A stretch of DNA of 64,000 nt from Stappia sp. MMSF_3263 (lineage in GTDB: Bacteria > Pseudomonadota > Alphaproteobacteria > Rhizobiales > Stappiaceae): assembly GCF_030733745.1 (NCBI RefSeq), contig NZ_JASHIK010000004.1, forward strand, positions 62,001 to 126,000, read 5' to 3'. Below are positions 44,943 through 55,160 of this stretch, piece by piece. Below the pieces are notes generated by a model, which searched no databases, was not told where the DNA came from, and saw only the letters and a list, made by a program, of their open reading frames with translations. The position numbers and the translations under genes were made by a program. The stretch's first letter is position 1; every line of letters begins with the position of its first letter.

Positions 44943-45797
44943 ATGATGCGCGTCCGCGCCGCCGCCGTGCTCGCCGTCCTGACGCTGGTGACGTTGCCGC
45001 TCATTCCCGTGCAATGGCTTGCCCTGCGCAGCCGCGGCCCGGTGAAGCGCCGGCTGCCGGTCGTCTGGCACCGGATCGCCTGCGCCGTCGTCGGCATCAA
45101 GGTGCGCGAAATCGGGACTCCCGCCACCGGGCGCCCGCTCCTGATCGCCGCGAACCACGTTTCCTGGCTCGACATCACCGTGCTCGGCAGCCGCATGCCA
45201 CTGTCCTTCGTCGCAAAGACGGAGGTCGCCTCCTGGCCCGTCTTCGGTCTTTTCGCGAAGCTGCAGCGGTCGGTCTTCGTCGACAGGCAGCGGCGCAGCG
45301 CCACGGCGCGCACGGCGGAGGAACTGGGCACGCGCCTTGCCGAGGGCGATGCGATGGTGCTGTTCGCAGAAGGCACCTCGAACAGTGGCAACGAGGTGCT
45401 GCCGTTCCGCTCGGCGCTGATCGGCGCGGCGCGCCATGCGGTCGCCGGCGAGGACGGGGACGTCTGGATCCAGCCGCTGGCGCTGGCCTATACCCGCTTG
45501 CACGGACTGCCGATGGGCCGCCAGTTTCGCAACCACGTCGCCTGGTACGGCGACATGGAGATGATCCCGCATTTCATGAATGTGGTGCGCCAGGGGGCGG
45601 TCGACGTCACGGTTGTATGGGGTGAGCCGGTGCGCGCGACGCCCGGCGGCGACCGCAAGGCGCTGGCCAGGACGCTGGAGAGCGAGGTTCGCAGGCTTGC
45701 CGGCGCGGCCCGGGCCGGACGGCTTGACAGCGTGCCGGCCGGGCCGGTGCTGGCCGCCTCGGCTCATGCTATTCTCAAGAGCGACGAAAACGGCTAA
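44943..45797 (+). CDS. plsC: 1-acyl-sn-glycerol-3-phosphate acyltransferase family protein
   Basis: 284 residues. An N-terminal TM helix (AAAVLAVLTLVTLPLIPVQWLAL) is followed by the acyltransferase motifs N-H72-VSWLD77 (HX4D) and FAEGTSNSG (141-149, FPEGT-like with A for P). It transfers an acyl chain to lysophosphatidic acid at the inner membrane. Rhizobia also carry OlsA-type relatives that make ornithine lipids, so PlsC is the likelier but not the only reading. It starts 4 bp after fur/mur. Confidence 0.87.
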   Translation: MMRVRAAAVLAVLTLVTLPLIPVQWLALRSRGPVKRRLPVVWHRIACAVVGIKVREIGTPATGRPLLIAANHVSWLDITVLGSRMPLSFVAKTEVASWPVFGLFAKLQRSVFVDRQRRSATARTAEELGTRLAEGDAMVLFAEGTSNSGNEVLPFRSALIGAARHAVAGEDGDVWIQPLALAYTRLHGLPMGRQFRNHVAWYGDMEMIPHFMNVVRQGAVDVTVVWGEPVRATPGGDRKALARTLESEVRRLAGAARAGRLDSVPAGPVLAASAHAILKSDENG

Positions 45798-45952
45798 AGC
45801 AGGCCGGATTTCGCGGTCGTCCGGCAACCACCTCCCGTTGTCGCCGGATCATCGCGTGAAGGACACATTCCGGCTGTATCGGAACCTGGCCGCACCGGCG
45901 GAGCAGGGGTTGCGAGCAGCGGCAACTGGCGGTGCGCCCGCGCGGAGACAGG

Positions 45953-47431
45953 ATGAGCGACGAGATTTCCATCGCTGCAGGCAATGCCACGGCACCGGGG
46001 CAGGCCGGAGAGGGCGTTTCGCCGGCTCCGGGCGCCGCGGGGCGCAAGGTCTTCGTCAAGACCTATGGTTGCCAGATGAATGTCTATGACAGCGAGCGGA
46101 TGACCGACGCCCTCGTGCCGCAGGGCTTCAGCGCCACCGATAGCGTCGAGGATGCCGACCTGATCATCCTCAACACCTGCCATATCCGGGAGAAGGCGGC
46201 GGAGAAGGTCTATTCAGAGCTCGGCCGGCTGCGCAAGCTGAAGGCGGCGCGCGCCGAAAGCGGCAAGCAGACGATGATCGGCGTTGCCGGATGCGTGGCA
46301 CAGGCCGAAGGCGAGGAGATCGCCAGGCGGGCGCCCGTGGTCGATCTCGTGTTCGGGCCGCAGACCTATCACCGCCTGCCGGAACTCGTCACCCGTGCCC
46401 GGGCCGGCGAAAGCGTTGTCGAGACCGAGTTCGAGATCGAGGCGAAGTTCCGCCACCTGTCGACCCCCTCGAGCGCGCCGGCCCCGACCGGGCGGCGCGG
46501 GCCGGTGTCCGCCTTCCTGACCGTGCAGGAGGGGTGTGACAAGTTCTGCACCTTCTGTGTGGTGCCCTATACGCGCGGGGCCGAGGTCTCGCGGGATGTC
46601 GACCAGATCGTTGCCGAGGCCGAACGGCTCGCGGCGCGCGGCGTGCGCGAGGTGACGCTGCTGGGCCAGAACGTCAACGCCTGGCATGGCGAAGGGCCGG
46701 ACGGGCGCGCCTGGGGGCTGGGCGAACTGCTGCACAGGCTGGCGGGCGTCGAGGGGCTCGACCGGCTGCGCTACACGACGAGCCATCCGCGCGACATGGA
46801 CGATGCGCTGATCGCCGCCCATCGGGACCTGCCCGAGGTGATGCCCTATCTGCATCTTCCGGTGCAGTCGGGGTCCGACCGGATTCTCAAGGCGATGAAC
46901 CGCAGGCATACGCGCGACGATTATTTCCGGCTGATCGACCGGATCCGCGAAGGCCGGCCGGACCTGGCCCTGTCATGCGATTTCATCGTCGGGTTTCCGG
47001 GGGAGACCGATGCCGATTTCCGCGACACGATGGATCTCATCGAGCGCGTCGGCTTCGCTTCCGCCTTCTCGTTCAAGTACAGCCCGCGCCCGGGAACGCC
47101 TGGTGCGACGATGGACGCGCATGTGCCCGAGGCGGTGATGAACGAACGGTTGCAGGAGTTGCAGGCACTGGTCGCACAGCAGCAGAAGGCGTTCAACGAA
47201 AGCCTTGTGGGAACAAGCTGCGACGTGCTGGTTGAAAAGCGGGGCCGCAATCCCGGCCAGGTCACCGGCCGGTCTCCCTGGCTGCAGCCCGTGCAGATCG
47301 ATGCGGATGAAAGCCTGATCGGGGAGATCGTGGCGGTGGAAATCACCGGACGGGAAGCGAATTCCCTATTCGCGCGCCGCGTGGCAGGGCAAGATGGCGG
47401 ACAGGCACACCCCCAGCGGGTCCGCGCGTGA
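45953..47431 (+). CDS. miaB: tRNA-2-methylthio-N6-dimethylallyladenosine synthase MiaB
   Basis: 492 residues from ATG 45953. The N-terminal methylthiotransferase domain holds cluster cysteines C40 (KTYGCQMN), C76 (NTCHIREKA) and C114 (VAGCVAQ). The radical SAM site is C195-x3-C199-x2-C202 in [19 protein letters not shown]-terminal TRAM domain (about 410-480) follows. It methylthiolates i6A37 of tRNAs reading U-initial codons, needing two 4Fe-4S clusters. The order miaB-phoH-ybeY-corC-lnt is classical. Confidence 0.98.
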   Translation: MSDEISIAAGNATAPGQAGEGVSPAPGAAGRKVFVKTYGCQMNVYDSERMTDALVPQGFSATDSVEDADLIILNTCHIREKAAEKVYSELGRLRKLKAARAESGKQTMIGVAGCVAQAEGEEIARRAPVVDLVFGPQTYHRLPELVTRARAGESVVETEFEIEAKFRHLSTPSSAPAPTGRRGPVSAFLTVQEGCDKFCTFCVVPYTRGAEVSRDVDQIVAEAERLAARGVREVTLLGQNVNAWHGEGPDGRAWGLGELLHRLAGVEGLDRLRYTTSHPRDMDDALIAAHRDLPEVMPYLHLPVQSGSDRILKAMNRRHTRDDYFRLIDRIREGRPDLALSCDFIVGFPGETDADFRDTMDLIERVGFASAFSFKYSPRPGTPGATMDAHVPEAVMNERLQELQALVAQQQKAFNESLVGTSCDVLVEKRGRNPGQVTGRSPWLQPVQIDADESLIGEIVAVEITGREANSLFARRVAGQDGGQAHPQRVRA

Positions 47432-47477
47432 GGCCTGCATTCGGGAATCCAGGAGGCAGGATGCCAGGAGAAGCCGT

Positions 47478-48590
47478 TTGACCGGCGCCAGCCGAACCCC
47501 GAACCGGGGCGGTTACCGCGCTGCGGTGCCCGCGTCGGACATGACCCATGTGGTTCTGGCCTTCGACGACAATCGCCTCGTCGGCGATCTTTTCGGACAG
47601 TTCGACCAGAATCTCGCCTTGATCGAGCAGCGCCTTGGCGTCGATGCCGTGGCGCGCGGCAATCAGGTTGTCATCAAGGGTCGCCATTCGGGGTGCGAAC
47701 AGGCGCGCCGGGCACTTGAATCCCTTTATGCCAGACTTCAGCAGGGCCACGAGCTGCATCCGGGAGACGTCGATGGCGCGCTTCGGATGGCTGTGGCAGA
47801 GGAGGCGCAACTGGACCTTCCCACGATCGAACCGCGCTCGCACCTGTCCTTTGCCCAGGTGTCGACGCGGCGCAAGACGGTGCTGGCCCGCACGCCCGCA
47901 CAGGATGCCTATATCCGGGCGATGGACCGGGCGGACCTGACCTTCGGCGTCGGACCCGCCGGCACCGGCAAGACCTTTCTGGCCGTCGCCTATGCGGCAG
48001 CGCTTTTGGAGCGCGGCGACGTCGCCCGGCTGATCCTGTCGCGGCCGGCGGTGGAGGCGGGCGAACGGCTCGGCTTCCTGCCGGGCGACATGAAGGAGAA
48101 GGTCGACCCCTATCTGCGACCGCTTTACGACGCGCTTTACGAGATGATGCCGGCGGAAAAGGTCGAGCGCGGACTGCAATCCGGCATGATCGAGGTGGCG
48201 CCGCTGGCCTTCATGCGCGGGCGAACCCTCTCCAATGCGGTGGTGATCCTCGACGAGGCGCAGAACACCACCACCATGCAGATGAAGATGTTCCTGACGC
48301 GCCTGGGCGAGAATTCCCGGATGATCGTCACGGGCGATCCGAGCCAGGTCGACCTGCCGCCCGGGCAGCAGTCGGGCCTGCGCGAGGCACTGTCGCTGCT
48401 TGAAGGCGTGGAGGGAGTGGCCGTGGTGCGCTTCACCGAGGTCGACGTGGTGCGACACGAACTCGTTGCCCGCATCGTGCGCGCCTATGACAATGCCGGC
48501 CGCGAGGCCAGCCAGAAGGCAGAGCAGGCCGCGGCTGCCGCGGCAGTGGCTGCCGCGACGTCCCCGGTGCCGAAGGGCACGACACGATGA
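47478..48590 (+). CDS. PhoH-like protein (AAA/RNA-associated ATPase)
   Basis: 370 residues if started at TTG 47478, which has AGGAG 7 nt upstream. The first in-frame ATG (47541, 349 residues) has no ribosome site. An N-terminal KH-like region (LFGQFDQNLALIEQRLGVDAVARGNQVVIKG) precedes the P-loop FGVGPAGTGKTFLAVAYA and Walker B NAVVILDEAQNTTTMQMKMFLTRLG. PhoH-family ATPases sit next to YbeY across bacteria and are suggested to act in RNA/ribosome maturation. It overlaps ybeY by 4 bp. Ala-rich C-terminal tail. Confidence 0.93.
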   Translation: MTGASRTPNRGGYRAAVPASDMTHVVLAFDDNRLVGDLFGQFDQNLALIEQRLGVDAVARGNQVVIKGRHSGCEQARRALESLYARLQQGHELHPGDVDGALRMAVAEEAQLDLPTIEPRSHLSFAQVSTRRKTVLARTPAQDAYIRAMDRADLTFGVGPAGTGKTFLAVAYAAALLERGDVARLILSRPAVEAGERLGFLPGDMKEKVDPYLRPLYDALYEMMPAEKVERGLQSGMIEVAPLAFMRGRTLSNAVVILDEAQNTTTMQMKMFLTRLGENSRMIVTGDPSQVDLPPGQQSGLREALSLLEGVEGVAVVRFTEVDVVRHELVARIVRAYDNAGREASQKAEQAAAAAAVAAATSPVPKGTTR

Positions 48591-49087
48591 ATGCCGTGCT
48601 GGTGTCCCCCGAGGTCGATGTGGCGGTCGAGGCCGAAGGCTGGCCTGAAGACAGCGTGCTGGAGGCGCTCGTCGCCAGGGTCGTGGCTGTCGCCTGCGCC
48701 GAAGCCCGGCTCGAACTGGTCGAGGGCGCCGAGGTGTCGGTCGTCTTCGCCGACGATGCGCGGGTGCGCGAACTCAATCGAGACTGGCGCTCGAAGGATG
48801 CCCCCACCAACGTCCTCTCCTTTCCCGGAGGCGACGAGGACGAGCCGCCTTTCGGACCGCTGCTCGGCGACATCATCCTCGCCCGCGAGACCGTCGCGCG
48901 CGAGGCGGGGGAGATGGACATCGATTTTGACGCCCATGTGACGCATCTTGTGGCACATGGGTTCCTTCATCTTTTCGGCTACGATCACCAAATGGAGGAC
49001 GAAGCCGAGGAGATGGAAGGGCTGGAGCGGCGCATTCTGGCGGTGCTGGGCATTGCCGATCCCTACCGGGAGCCGCCAGTCACCTGA
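48587..49087 (+). CDS. ybeY: Endoribonuclease / rRNA maturation factor YbeY
   Basis: 166 residues. The zinc site H124-x3-H128-x5-H134 lies in VAHGFLHLFGYDH, the family signature. VSVVFADDARVRELNRDWRSKDAPTNVLSFP is the conserved N-terminal part. It acts in 16S rRNA 3' maturation and 70S quality control. It starts inside the phoH stop (ATGA). The TGA stop at 49085 is also the first three bases of a 15-bp inverted repeat arm. Confidence 0.97.
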   Translation: MNAVLVSPEVDVAVEAEGWPEDSVLEALVARVVAVACAEARLELVEGAEVSVVFADDARVRELNRDWRSKDAPTNVLSFPGGDEDEPPFGPLLGDIILARETVAREAGEMDIDFDAHVTHLVAHGFLHLFGYDHQMEDEAEEMEGLERRILAVLGIADPYREPPVT

Positions 49088-49138
49088 ATCTGAAGTTCGT
49101 TTCACTTCGCAGCAGCGCTTGAGCGAACTTCAGATTCA
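49085..49138. repeat. Stem-loop repeat element 1 (ybeY-corC gap)
   Basis: TGAATCTGAAGTTCG (49085-49099) and CGAACTTCAGATTCA (49124-49138) are perfect 15-bp inverted arms around a 24-nt loop TTTCACTTCGCAGCAGCGCTTGAG. It begins in the ybeY stop codon, lacks a T-tract and is AT-richer than the genes. It resembles element 2 at 49167-49241 in the arm tip (GTTCGTTTC / AGCGAAC) and loop, so both appear to belong to one family. Confidence 0.75.
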
Positions 49139-49166
49139 AGAAGGTGACTTGCAAGTTAAAGTCTCT

Positions 49167-49241
49167 AGTGTGGTTTTCGGATTTGACGTTCGTTTCGGAG
49201 CTTGCTGCAACCCGCGTAGCGAACGTCAAGTCCACCACACT
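49167..49241. repeat. Stem-loop repeat element 2 (ybeY-corC gap)
   Basis: GGATTTGACGTTCG (49179-49192) pairs with CGAACGTCAAGTCC (49220-49233) with one G-T wobble, around a 27-nt loop. Outer arms AGTGTGG (49167-49173) and CCACACT (49235-49241) extend the structure. The loop borders GTTCGTTTC and AGCGAAC are identical to element 1, and loop 2 read in reverse shares GCAGCA-GC with loop 1. It ends 58 bp before the corC start. Confidence 0.7.
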
Positions 49242-49299
49242 CGCGGCCGACAAGACAACGGAGAGCGAGCCGCCCGCGTGATGCGGGTGCAGACATGAC

Positions 49300-50463
49300 A
49301 TGAACGATTCAAAGGCTCGAAGTACCGATGACACGGGGACGCCGAAACCGGCCGCCTCCGAAACTGGCGGGGAAACCTTCGCCCAGGCGGAAGGAGATCC
49401 TCCGCGATCGCTGCGCTCCATCTGGAGTGAGGCGCTGAAGCGGCTGAGCGGTCTGCGGCGACCTGGAAACGGGGCGGGCACCCTGCGCCAGAACCTGCAG
49501 GACGAACTCGCCCGCGAGCACGATGAAAGCGCCAGCTTCACGCCCGAGGAACGGGTGCTGCTTTCCAACATCCTGCGCCTGCGCGAGGTCCGCGTCGAGG
49601 ACGTGATGGTGCCGCGCGCTGACATCGACGCTGTCGAGGACACCGTTCTTGTCGGTCATCTCATGGAAGTGTTTCGCGAGAGCGGGCATTCGCGAATGCC
49701 CGTCTATCACGACGGTCTCGATGATCCGCGCGGCATGGTCCACATCAAGGACCTGATGGCCTATTTCTCCGCCAGGGCCGCCGACGAGCCCAGCGGCGAA
49801 ACCCCGTCCGGGGAAGATGACAGGCCGGAAGACGAAAAGCCGGAAGACGATAGGCAGGCCAGGGCGGAGCCGCCGGCTTCCAACGAAAAGCCGGCTCTCG
49901 ACCTGTCGCGTGTGGACCTTTTGCTGCCGCTCGGGGATGCCGGCCTGATCCGCCCCGTCCTGTTCGTTCCCCCCTCCATGCCGGCCACGGACCTGATGGC
50001 CAAGATGCAGGCGGACCGTGTCCAGATGGCGCTGGTCATCGACGAATATGGCGGCACGGAAGGCCTGGTCTCGCTCGAGGACATCGTCGAGACGGTGGTC
50101 GGAGACATCGAGGACGAGCATGACGAGGACGAGGATGCGATGATCGAGAAGGTCGGCGACGGCATCTGGATCGCCGATCCGCGCGTGCCCGTCGAGGAGG
50201 TCGAGGCGGCGGTCGGCACCGGCTTCCAGCTCGGCGAACTGGCCGAGGAAGTCGATACGCTGGGCGGACTGGTCTTCACCCTGGTCGGCCGAGTGCCGGT
50301 TCGCGGCGAGCTGATCACCGCTCGCGAGTTTCCCGGTTACGAGTTCGAGGTCCTCGATGCGGATCCACGCCGCATCAAGCGCCTGCGGATCCGCGCACGC
50401 AGGGCAGAGGCCCGGCTTGGCGACGTGCGTCGTCGTCAGCGCCGCCCCAACCTCGCCAACTGA
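49300..50463 (+). CDS. HlyC/CorC family CBS-domain protein
   Basis: 387 residues. Two CBS motifs, around 105-160 (VEDVMVPRADIDAVEDTVLVGHLMEVFRESGHSRMPVY) and 225-285 (ATDLMAKMQADRVQMALVIDEYGGTEGLVSLEDIVE), are followed by the CorC_HlyC FAD-like domain (EVEAAVGTGFQLGELAEEVDTLGGLVF ... YEFEVLDADPRRIKRLRIR). An acidic low-complexity insert of about 45 residues (SGEDDRPEDEKPEDD) separates the CBS motifs. No TM region, as in E. coli CorC (YbeX), linked to Mg2+/Co2+ efflux and ribosome assembly. The exact role is debated. Confidence 0.92.
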   Translation: MNDSKARSTDDTGTPKPAASETGGETFAQAEGDPPRSLRSIWSEALKRLSGLRRPGNGAGTLRQNLQDELAREHDESASFTPEERVLLSNILRLREVRVEDVMVPRADIDAVEDTVLVGHLMEVFRESGHSRMPVYHDGLDDPRGMVHIKDLMAYFSARAADEPSGETPSGEDDRPEDEKPEDDRQARAEPPASNEKPALDLSRVDLLLPLGDAGLIRPVLFVPPSMPATDLMAKMQADRVQMALVIDEYGGTEGLVSLEDIVETVVGDIEDEHDEDEDAMIEKVGDGIWIADPRVPVEEVEAAVGTGFQLGELAEEVDTLGGLVFTLVGRVPVRGELITAREFPGYEFEVLDADPRRIKRLRIRARRAEARLGDVRRRQRRPNLAN

Positions 50464-50605
50464 CCCGGTCCTTGTCGGGGAATGCGGAGTACCTGAACGA
50501 CCGCCCGCACTTGACCGGTGTTGCCCCTGCGGGGATCGTCCGTTGAGGCGCGGGTGATTCGCCCGCGCGCTCGCATCCCCGTGCGCAACCGCAGGAGTCG
50601 ATGCC

Positions 50606-52201
50606 GTGCTGCGTCTGGCGCAAGTTTTCCTTCTCGCCCATGGTTGGCGTCGCTGGCTGCTTTCGGCCCTGGCCGGAGCCCTCGCGGCCTTCGCCATGCC
50701 GCCCTTTGGGGTGTTTCCCGTTCTGGCCGTGTCGATGCCGGCTCTTGTCTGGCTTCTCGACGGGGCGATTTCCGATAATGCAGGGCCATGGGCGCGTATG
50801 CGCCCTGCGCTCGCAGTCGGCTGGTGGTTCGGTTTCGGGTTTCATCTGGCGGGCCTGTGGTGGATCGGGCGGGCCTTCCTTGTCGAGGCGGACGCCTTCG
50901 CCTGGATGATCCCTTTCGCGGTCGTGCTCCTGCCCGCCGGGCTGGCCCTTTTCACGGCGCTGGCAACCCTTGCTGCAAGCCTTGCCTGGCGCGACGGGCC
51001 CGGCCGGCTGCTGCTGCTGGCGCTGGCCCTGGCGCTTGCCGACTGGCTGCGCGGTCATGTCCTGACGGGCTTCCCCTGGAACATCTGGGGCTATGCATTC
51101 GGCGGAACGGAGCTGCTCATGCAGCCCGCTGCCCTGGTCGGCGTCTATGGGCTCGGCCTCATCGTGGCGACGGTGTTCTGCTGCCTGGCGGGATTTGCCG
51201 ACCAGACCGCCGGCGGACGCCGCGCCGGCATCGCCGCGGTGCTGCTGATGGCGCTCGTTGCCGCCGGCGGCGCCCTTCGCACGAACCTTGGCGAGGTCGG
51301 TGCCGGCACCGACATGGCCTTGCGCGTCGTGCAGCCGTCGATCCCCCAGGAAGACAAGTGGCGGCCGGAAAACCGGACCAGGGTGTTCGATACCTATCTG
51401 GAGGCAAGCCGGGCCGAGTGGGACGGCGAGACGGGGGACGGCGACCTGCCGCGTCTGGTCGTCTGGCCGGAATCCGCGCCACCGTTCCTGCTGACCGAGG
51501 CCCCTGACGCGCTGGCGGCCATTGCCGGCCTGCTGCGTCCCGGAGACACGCTGGTGACGGGAGCCGTGCGTGCCAGTGTGGAGGATGCGGGCAGCCGCGT
51601 CTTCTACAACAGCGTTTATGTGATCGACGACGAAGGCGCCATTCTCGACGCCTATGACAAGGTCCGGCTTGTGCCTTTCGGCGAATACTTGCCGATGGGC
51701 GAGACGTTGGAGGCATTCGGTCTGACGAAGCTTGTGGAACTGCCGGGAACCTTTCGCGCCGGCTTTCGTCACCGTGTCCTGAATCCGGTTGCCGGCCCGG
51801 CCTTCCTGCCGTTGATCTGCTACGAGGCGATCTTCCCGGCGGCCGCGACCAGCTCCGACGAGCGTCCGGGGTTCATTCTGAACGTCACCAACGACGCCTG
51901 GTTCGGCGATACGCCAGGACCCTACCAGCATTTCGCCCAGGCACGGATGCGTGCCGTGGAGCAGGGTTTGCCGGTTGTGCGTGCAGCCAATACGGGCATT
52001 TCGGCGGTTGTGGACGCTTACGGCCGGGTCCTGGCAATACGCCCGCTGATGGCGGCCGGACGGATTGATATGCGCATGCCATCCGCCATCTCACCTACGG
52101 TTTTTGCGCGGTACGGGCAAAACGCATTGGCAATTTTCCTAATAGTTTTTGTTGGCCTTCTTCTTGTAACGCGTTACGTAGGGAATGCGCGTAATGATTG
52201 A
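50606..52201 (+). CDS. lnt: Apolipoprotein N-acyltransferase
   Basis: 531 residues from GTG 50606 (AGGAG upstream). About seven to eight TM helices surround a periplasmic nitrilase-fold domain (about 235-500) with the catalytic triad E289 (LVVWPESAPP), K352 (YDKVRLVPFGEYLP) and C405 (LICYEAIFP). NVTNDAWFGDTPGPYQHF is the conserved substrate loop. It adds the third acyl chain to lipoproteins in the inner membrane. It sits directly after corC, the classical order. Confidence 0.97.
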   Translation: MLRLAQVFLLAHGWRRWLLSALAGALAAFAMPPFGVFPVLAVSMPALVWLLDGAISDNAGPWARMRPALAVGWWFGFGFHLAGLWWIGRAFLVEADAFAWMIPFAVVLLPAGLALFTALATLAASLAWRDGPGRLLLLALALALADWLRGHVLTGFPWNIWGYAFGGTELLMQPAALVGVYGLGLIVATVFCCLAGFADQTAGGRRAGIAAVLLMALVAAGGALRTNLGEVGAGTDMALRVVQPSIPQEDKWRPENRTRVFDTYLEASRAEWDGETGDGDLPRLVVWPESAPPFLLTEAPDALAAIAGLLRPGDTLVTGAVRASVEDAGSRVFYNSVYVIDDEGAILDAYDKVRLVPFGEYLPMGETLEAFGLTKLVELPGTFRAGFRHRVLNPVAGPAFLPLICYEAIFPAAATSSDERPGFILNVTNDAWFGDTPGPYQHFAQARMRAVEQGLPVVRAANTGISAVVDAYGRVLAIRPLMAAGRIDMRMPSAISPTVFARYGQNALAIFLIVFVGLLLVTRYVGNARND

Positions 52202-52409
52202 CGGGTCGCAATGCGGCACGGCATCATAACAACCGTCGCAGCCTGGAGCGTAGATTGGGTTGTGGTAAATGAAACTGGCGGCGTTCCGCTGGCGGGAACC
52301 GGTATTGGGAAAAGAAACCCGACAACCCTTTTCCGTTGAGCAGATCAAAAGCGCCAGAAAAATAACGCCATGGTCACAGCAACCGACAGAGCCGGAAAGA
52401 AGACAAAAA

Positions 52410-52817
52410 ATGAGCAGCAAAAAAGCACCGAACCCCATCGATGTGCATGTTGGAAGTCGTGTGCGCCTGCGCCGCATGATGCTTGGCATGAGCCAGGAGA
52501 AGCTCGGCGAGAGTCTGGGCATTACATTTCAGCAGATTCAGAAGTATGAAAAAGGCACCAACCGCATCGGCGCCAGCCGCCTTCAGCACATCGCCACCAT
52601 CCTGAAGGTGCCGGTTGCATTCTTCTTCGAGGACGCGCCGGGAACGCCGGATGAGGCCAATGGCTTCGGCGAAGCCAAGCCCGCCTCCTATGTGGTCGAC
52701 TTCCTGTCGTCATCGGAAGGCCTGTCCCTCAACAAGGCCTTCGTGCGGATCGAGGATGCCAAGGTGCGTCGCCGTGTCGTCGATCTGGTGCGGGCGCTCG
52801 CCGGCGAAGAGGTCTGA
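52410..52817 (+). CDS. XRE-family HTH regulator upstream of metK
   Basis: 135 residues from ATG 52410. The Cro/C1 HTH is GSRVRLRRMMLGMSQEKLGESLGITFQQIQKYEKGTNRIGASRLQHIATIL, then FFFEDAPG and a C-terminal helical part (VVDFLSSSEGLSLNKAFVRIEDAKVRRRVVDLVRALAGEE). Close relatives are widespread just before metK in alphaproteobacteria. The 208 bp upstream hold no gene. The target is unknown; the neighbouring 14-bp palindrome at 52958-52971 before metK is one candidate. Confidence 0.9.
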   Translation: MSSKKAPNPIDVHVGSRVRLRRMMLGMSQEKLGESLGITFQQIQKYEKGTNRIGASRLQHIATILKVPVAFFFEDAPGTPDEANGFGEAKPASYVVDFLSSSEGLSLNKAFVRIEDAKVRRRVVDLVRALAGEEV

Positions 52818-52957
52818 GCCTTCGGTTCGCCAGCCTCTTGAGGTTTCTTCCGGGCTCGCTGGTCGGGCCCGGAAATCGCGCGCAACACCGCCATTCCTGG
52901 GCCGGGCGATCCAGGTGACAGACCATCGTCGTCACCGGGAACGGCGTTCGTGCGCTT

Positions 52958-53019
52958 GACGAGCACTCGTCTTCACTGGCATGTGTCGTGCCTGGCGGCG
53001 GGGGTCCCCGCCGCTTTCT
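52958..53019 (+). promoter_or_regulatory. Structured metK leader: palindrome and terminator-like hairpin
   Basis: GACGAG-CA-CTCGTC (52958-52971) is a perfect palindrome preceded by TTGACG overlap, and GCGGCGGG-GGTC-CCCGCCGC (52995-53014) is an 8-bp GC stem followed by TTTCTA. The hairpin could end the XRE transcript or act as an attenuator, being only about 30 bp from the metK start. I do not recognise a known SAM riboswitch fold here. Confidence 0.4.
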
Positions 53020-53046
53020 ACTATCTTCCCAGAAGGACGGTTGAAC

Positions 53047-54219
<1,173 letters not shown>

Positions 54220-54251
54220 TCCGGCACGGACAGACCGTGAAGTTGAACATG

Positions 54252-54289
54252 CCGCCCGGCACGCAGCGTGCCGGGCGGATTGCGTTTTT
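54252..54289 (+). terminator. Rho-independent terminator after metK
   Basis: CCGCCCGGCACG and CGTGCCGGGCGG form a perfect 12-bp stem with a CAG loop, followed by ATTGCGTTTTT. It separates metK from trmB. Confidence 0.9.
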
Positions 54290-54331
54290 CTCGTCGGCTG
54301 CCAGCGGCGGGGTTGTCCGGAAGCAACAAGC

Positions 54332-55018
54332 ATGATCGACCACAGCAAGGGCTCCTTTTTCGGCCGCCGCGTCGGCAAGCCGCTGCGCGCGGCCCGCCGC
54401 GAAATCTTCGAGGCGGCGATCGGGCGCCTGCAGCCGGATCTCGGCCGCCCCGCGCCCGCCGACCTGCGCGACATGTTCGCCTCGCCGGTGGACGAGGTCT
54501 GGATGGAGATCGGCTTCGGCGGCGGCGAACATCTGCTGCACGAGGCGGGCCGGCTGCCGCGCACCGGCTTCATCGGCGTCGAGCCCTTCGTCAGCAGCCT
54601 TGCCAAGACGGTTGCCGACATCGAGGCGGCAGAATTCGGCAACGTGCGGGTCTATGGCGACGACGCGATCAAGTTGCTCGACTGGCTGCCGGAGGCCTCC
54701 CTCGACGGCATCTACCAGCTCTATCCGGACCCCTGGCCGAAACGCCGCCACTGGAAGCGGCGCTTCGTCAATCCGGTCAACCTCGACCGGATCGCGCGGG
54801 TACTGCGGCCGGGAACCTGTTTCCGCTTCGCCAGCGACATCGACACCTATGTGGAGTGGACGCTTGCCCATCTGGCCGCGCATCCGGCATTCGAGTGGAC
54901 GGCGGAGCGTGCCGCCGACTGGCTGGTGCCGTGGCAACCCTGGTCGGGAACGCGTTACGAGGACAAGGCGTTTCGAGAGGGCCGCAAGGGCCATTATCTG
55001 GAGTTTCGGCGCTGTTGA
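54332..55018 (+). CDS. trmB: tRNA (guanine-N7-)-methyltransferase
   Basis: 228 residues from ATG 54332. The SAM site [27 protein letters not shown], and the family signature [19 protein letters not shown] are clear. [13 protein letters not shown] near the C-terminus binds the tRNA variable loop. It forms m7G46. It lies after the metK terminator, so it either has its own promoter or depends on read-through. Usual metK-trmB-rimP order. Confidence 0.97.
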   Translation: MIDHSKGSFFGRRVGKPLRAARREIFEAAIGRLQPDLGRPAPADLRDMFASPVDEVWMEIGFGGGEHLLHEAGRLPRTGFIGVEPFVSSLAKTVADIEAAEFGNVRVYGDDAIKLLDWLPEASLDGIYQLYPDPWPKRRHWKRRFVNPVNLDRIARVLRPGTCFRFASDIDTYVEWTLAHLAAHPAFEWTAERAADWLVPWQPWSGTRYEDKAFREGRKGHYLEFRRC

Positions 55019-55053
55019 GGCGGGGCAGTCCGGGCCCCGAAGGGCGATTTGGC

Positions 55054-55081
55054 TTGCTTTGAGAACACGTCGCTGTATAGT
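55054..55081 (+). promoter_or_regulatory. Promoter candidate of the rimP-nusA-infB operon
   Basis: TTGCTT (55054-55059), a 16-nt spacer and TATAGT (55076-55081) lie 36 bp after the trmB stop. Transcription would start near 55088 and run through an attenuator-like hairpin before rimP. Confidence 0.55.
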
Positions 55082-55086
55082 GCTGA

Positions 55087-55160
55087 CAAATAAATTCTCT
55101 AGCGGCTCGCATGAGCAGTATGAGAGTGGGCCCTCCCGGGGACCCGCTCTTTTTGTTTTT
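55087..55160 (+). ncRNA. rimP leader (putative attenuator)
   Basis: Downstream of the promoter candidate comes an AT-rich start, then a GC-rich imperfect hairpin (GAGAGTGGGCCC pairing with GGGGACCCGCTC region, 55122-55149) followed by the T-rich tract TTTTTGTTTTT (55149-55160). This is a complete intrinsic terminator placed 79 bp before the rimP start, the hallmark of attenuation. Rfam, as I recall, lists a 'rimP leader' for exactly this locus in alphaproteobacteria. The signal is unknown; autogenous control by NusA or S15-like products is speculative. Confidence 0.65.

Noticed and set aside
49085..49241. A CRISPR-like repeat array
   Set aside because: Only two units, each an inverted repeat with differing arms; no regular direct repeats, spacers or cas genes.
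52818..53046. A known SAM-II or SAM/SAH riboswitch upstream of metK
   Set aside because: I could not match the conserved pseudoknot core; hairpins alone are not enough, so only a structured leader is noted.
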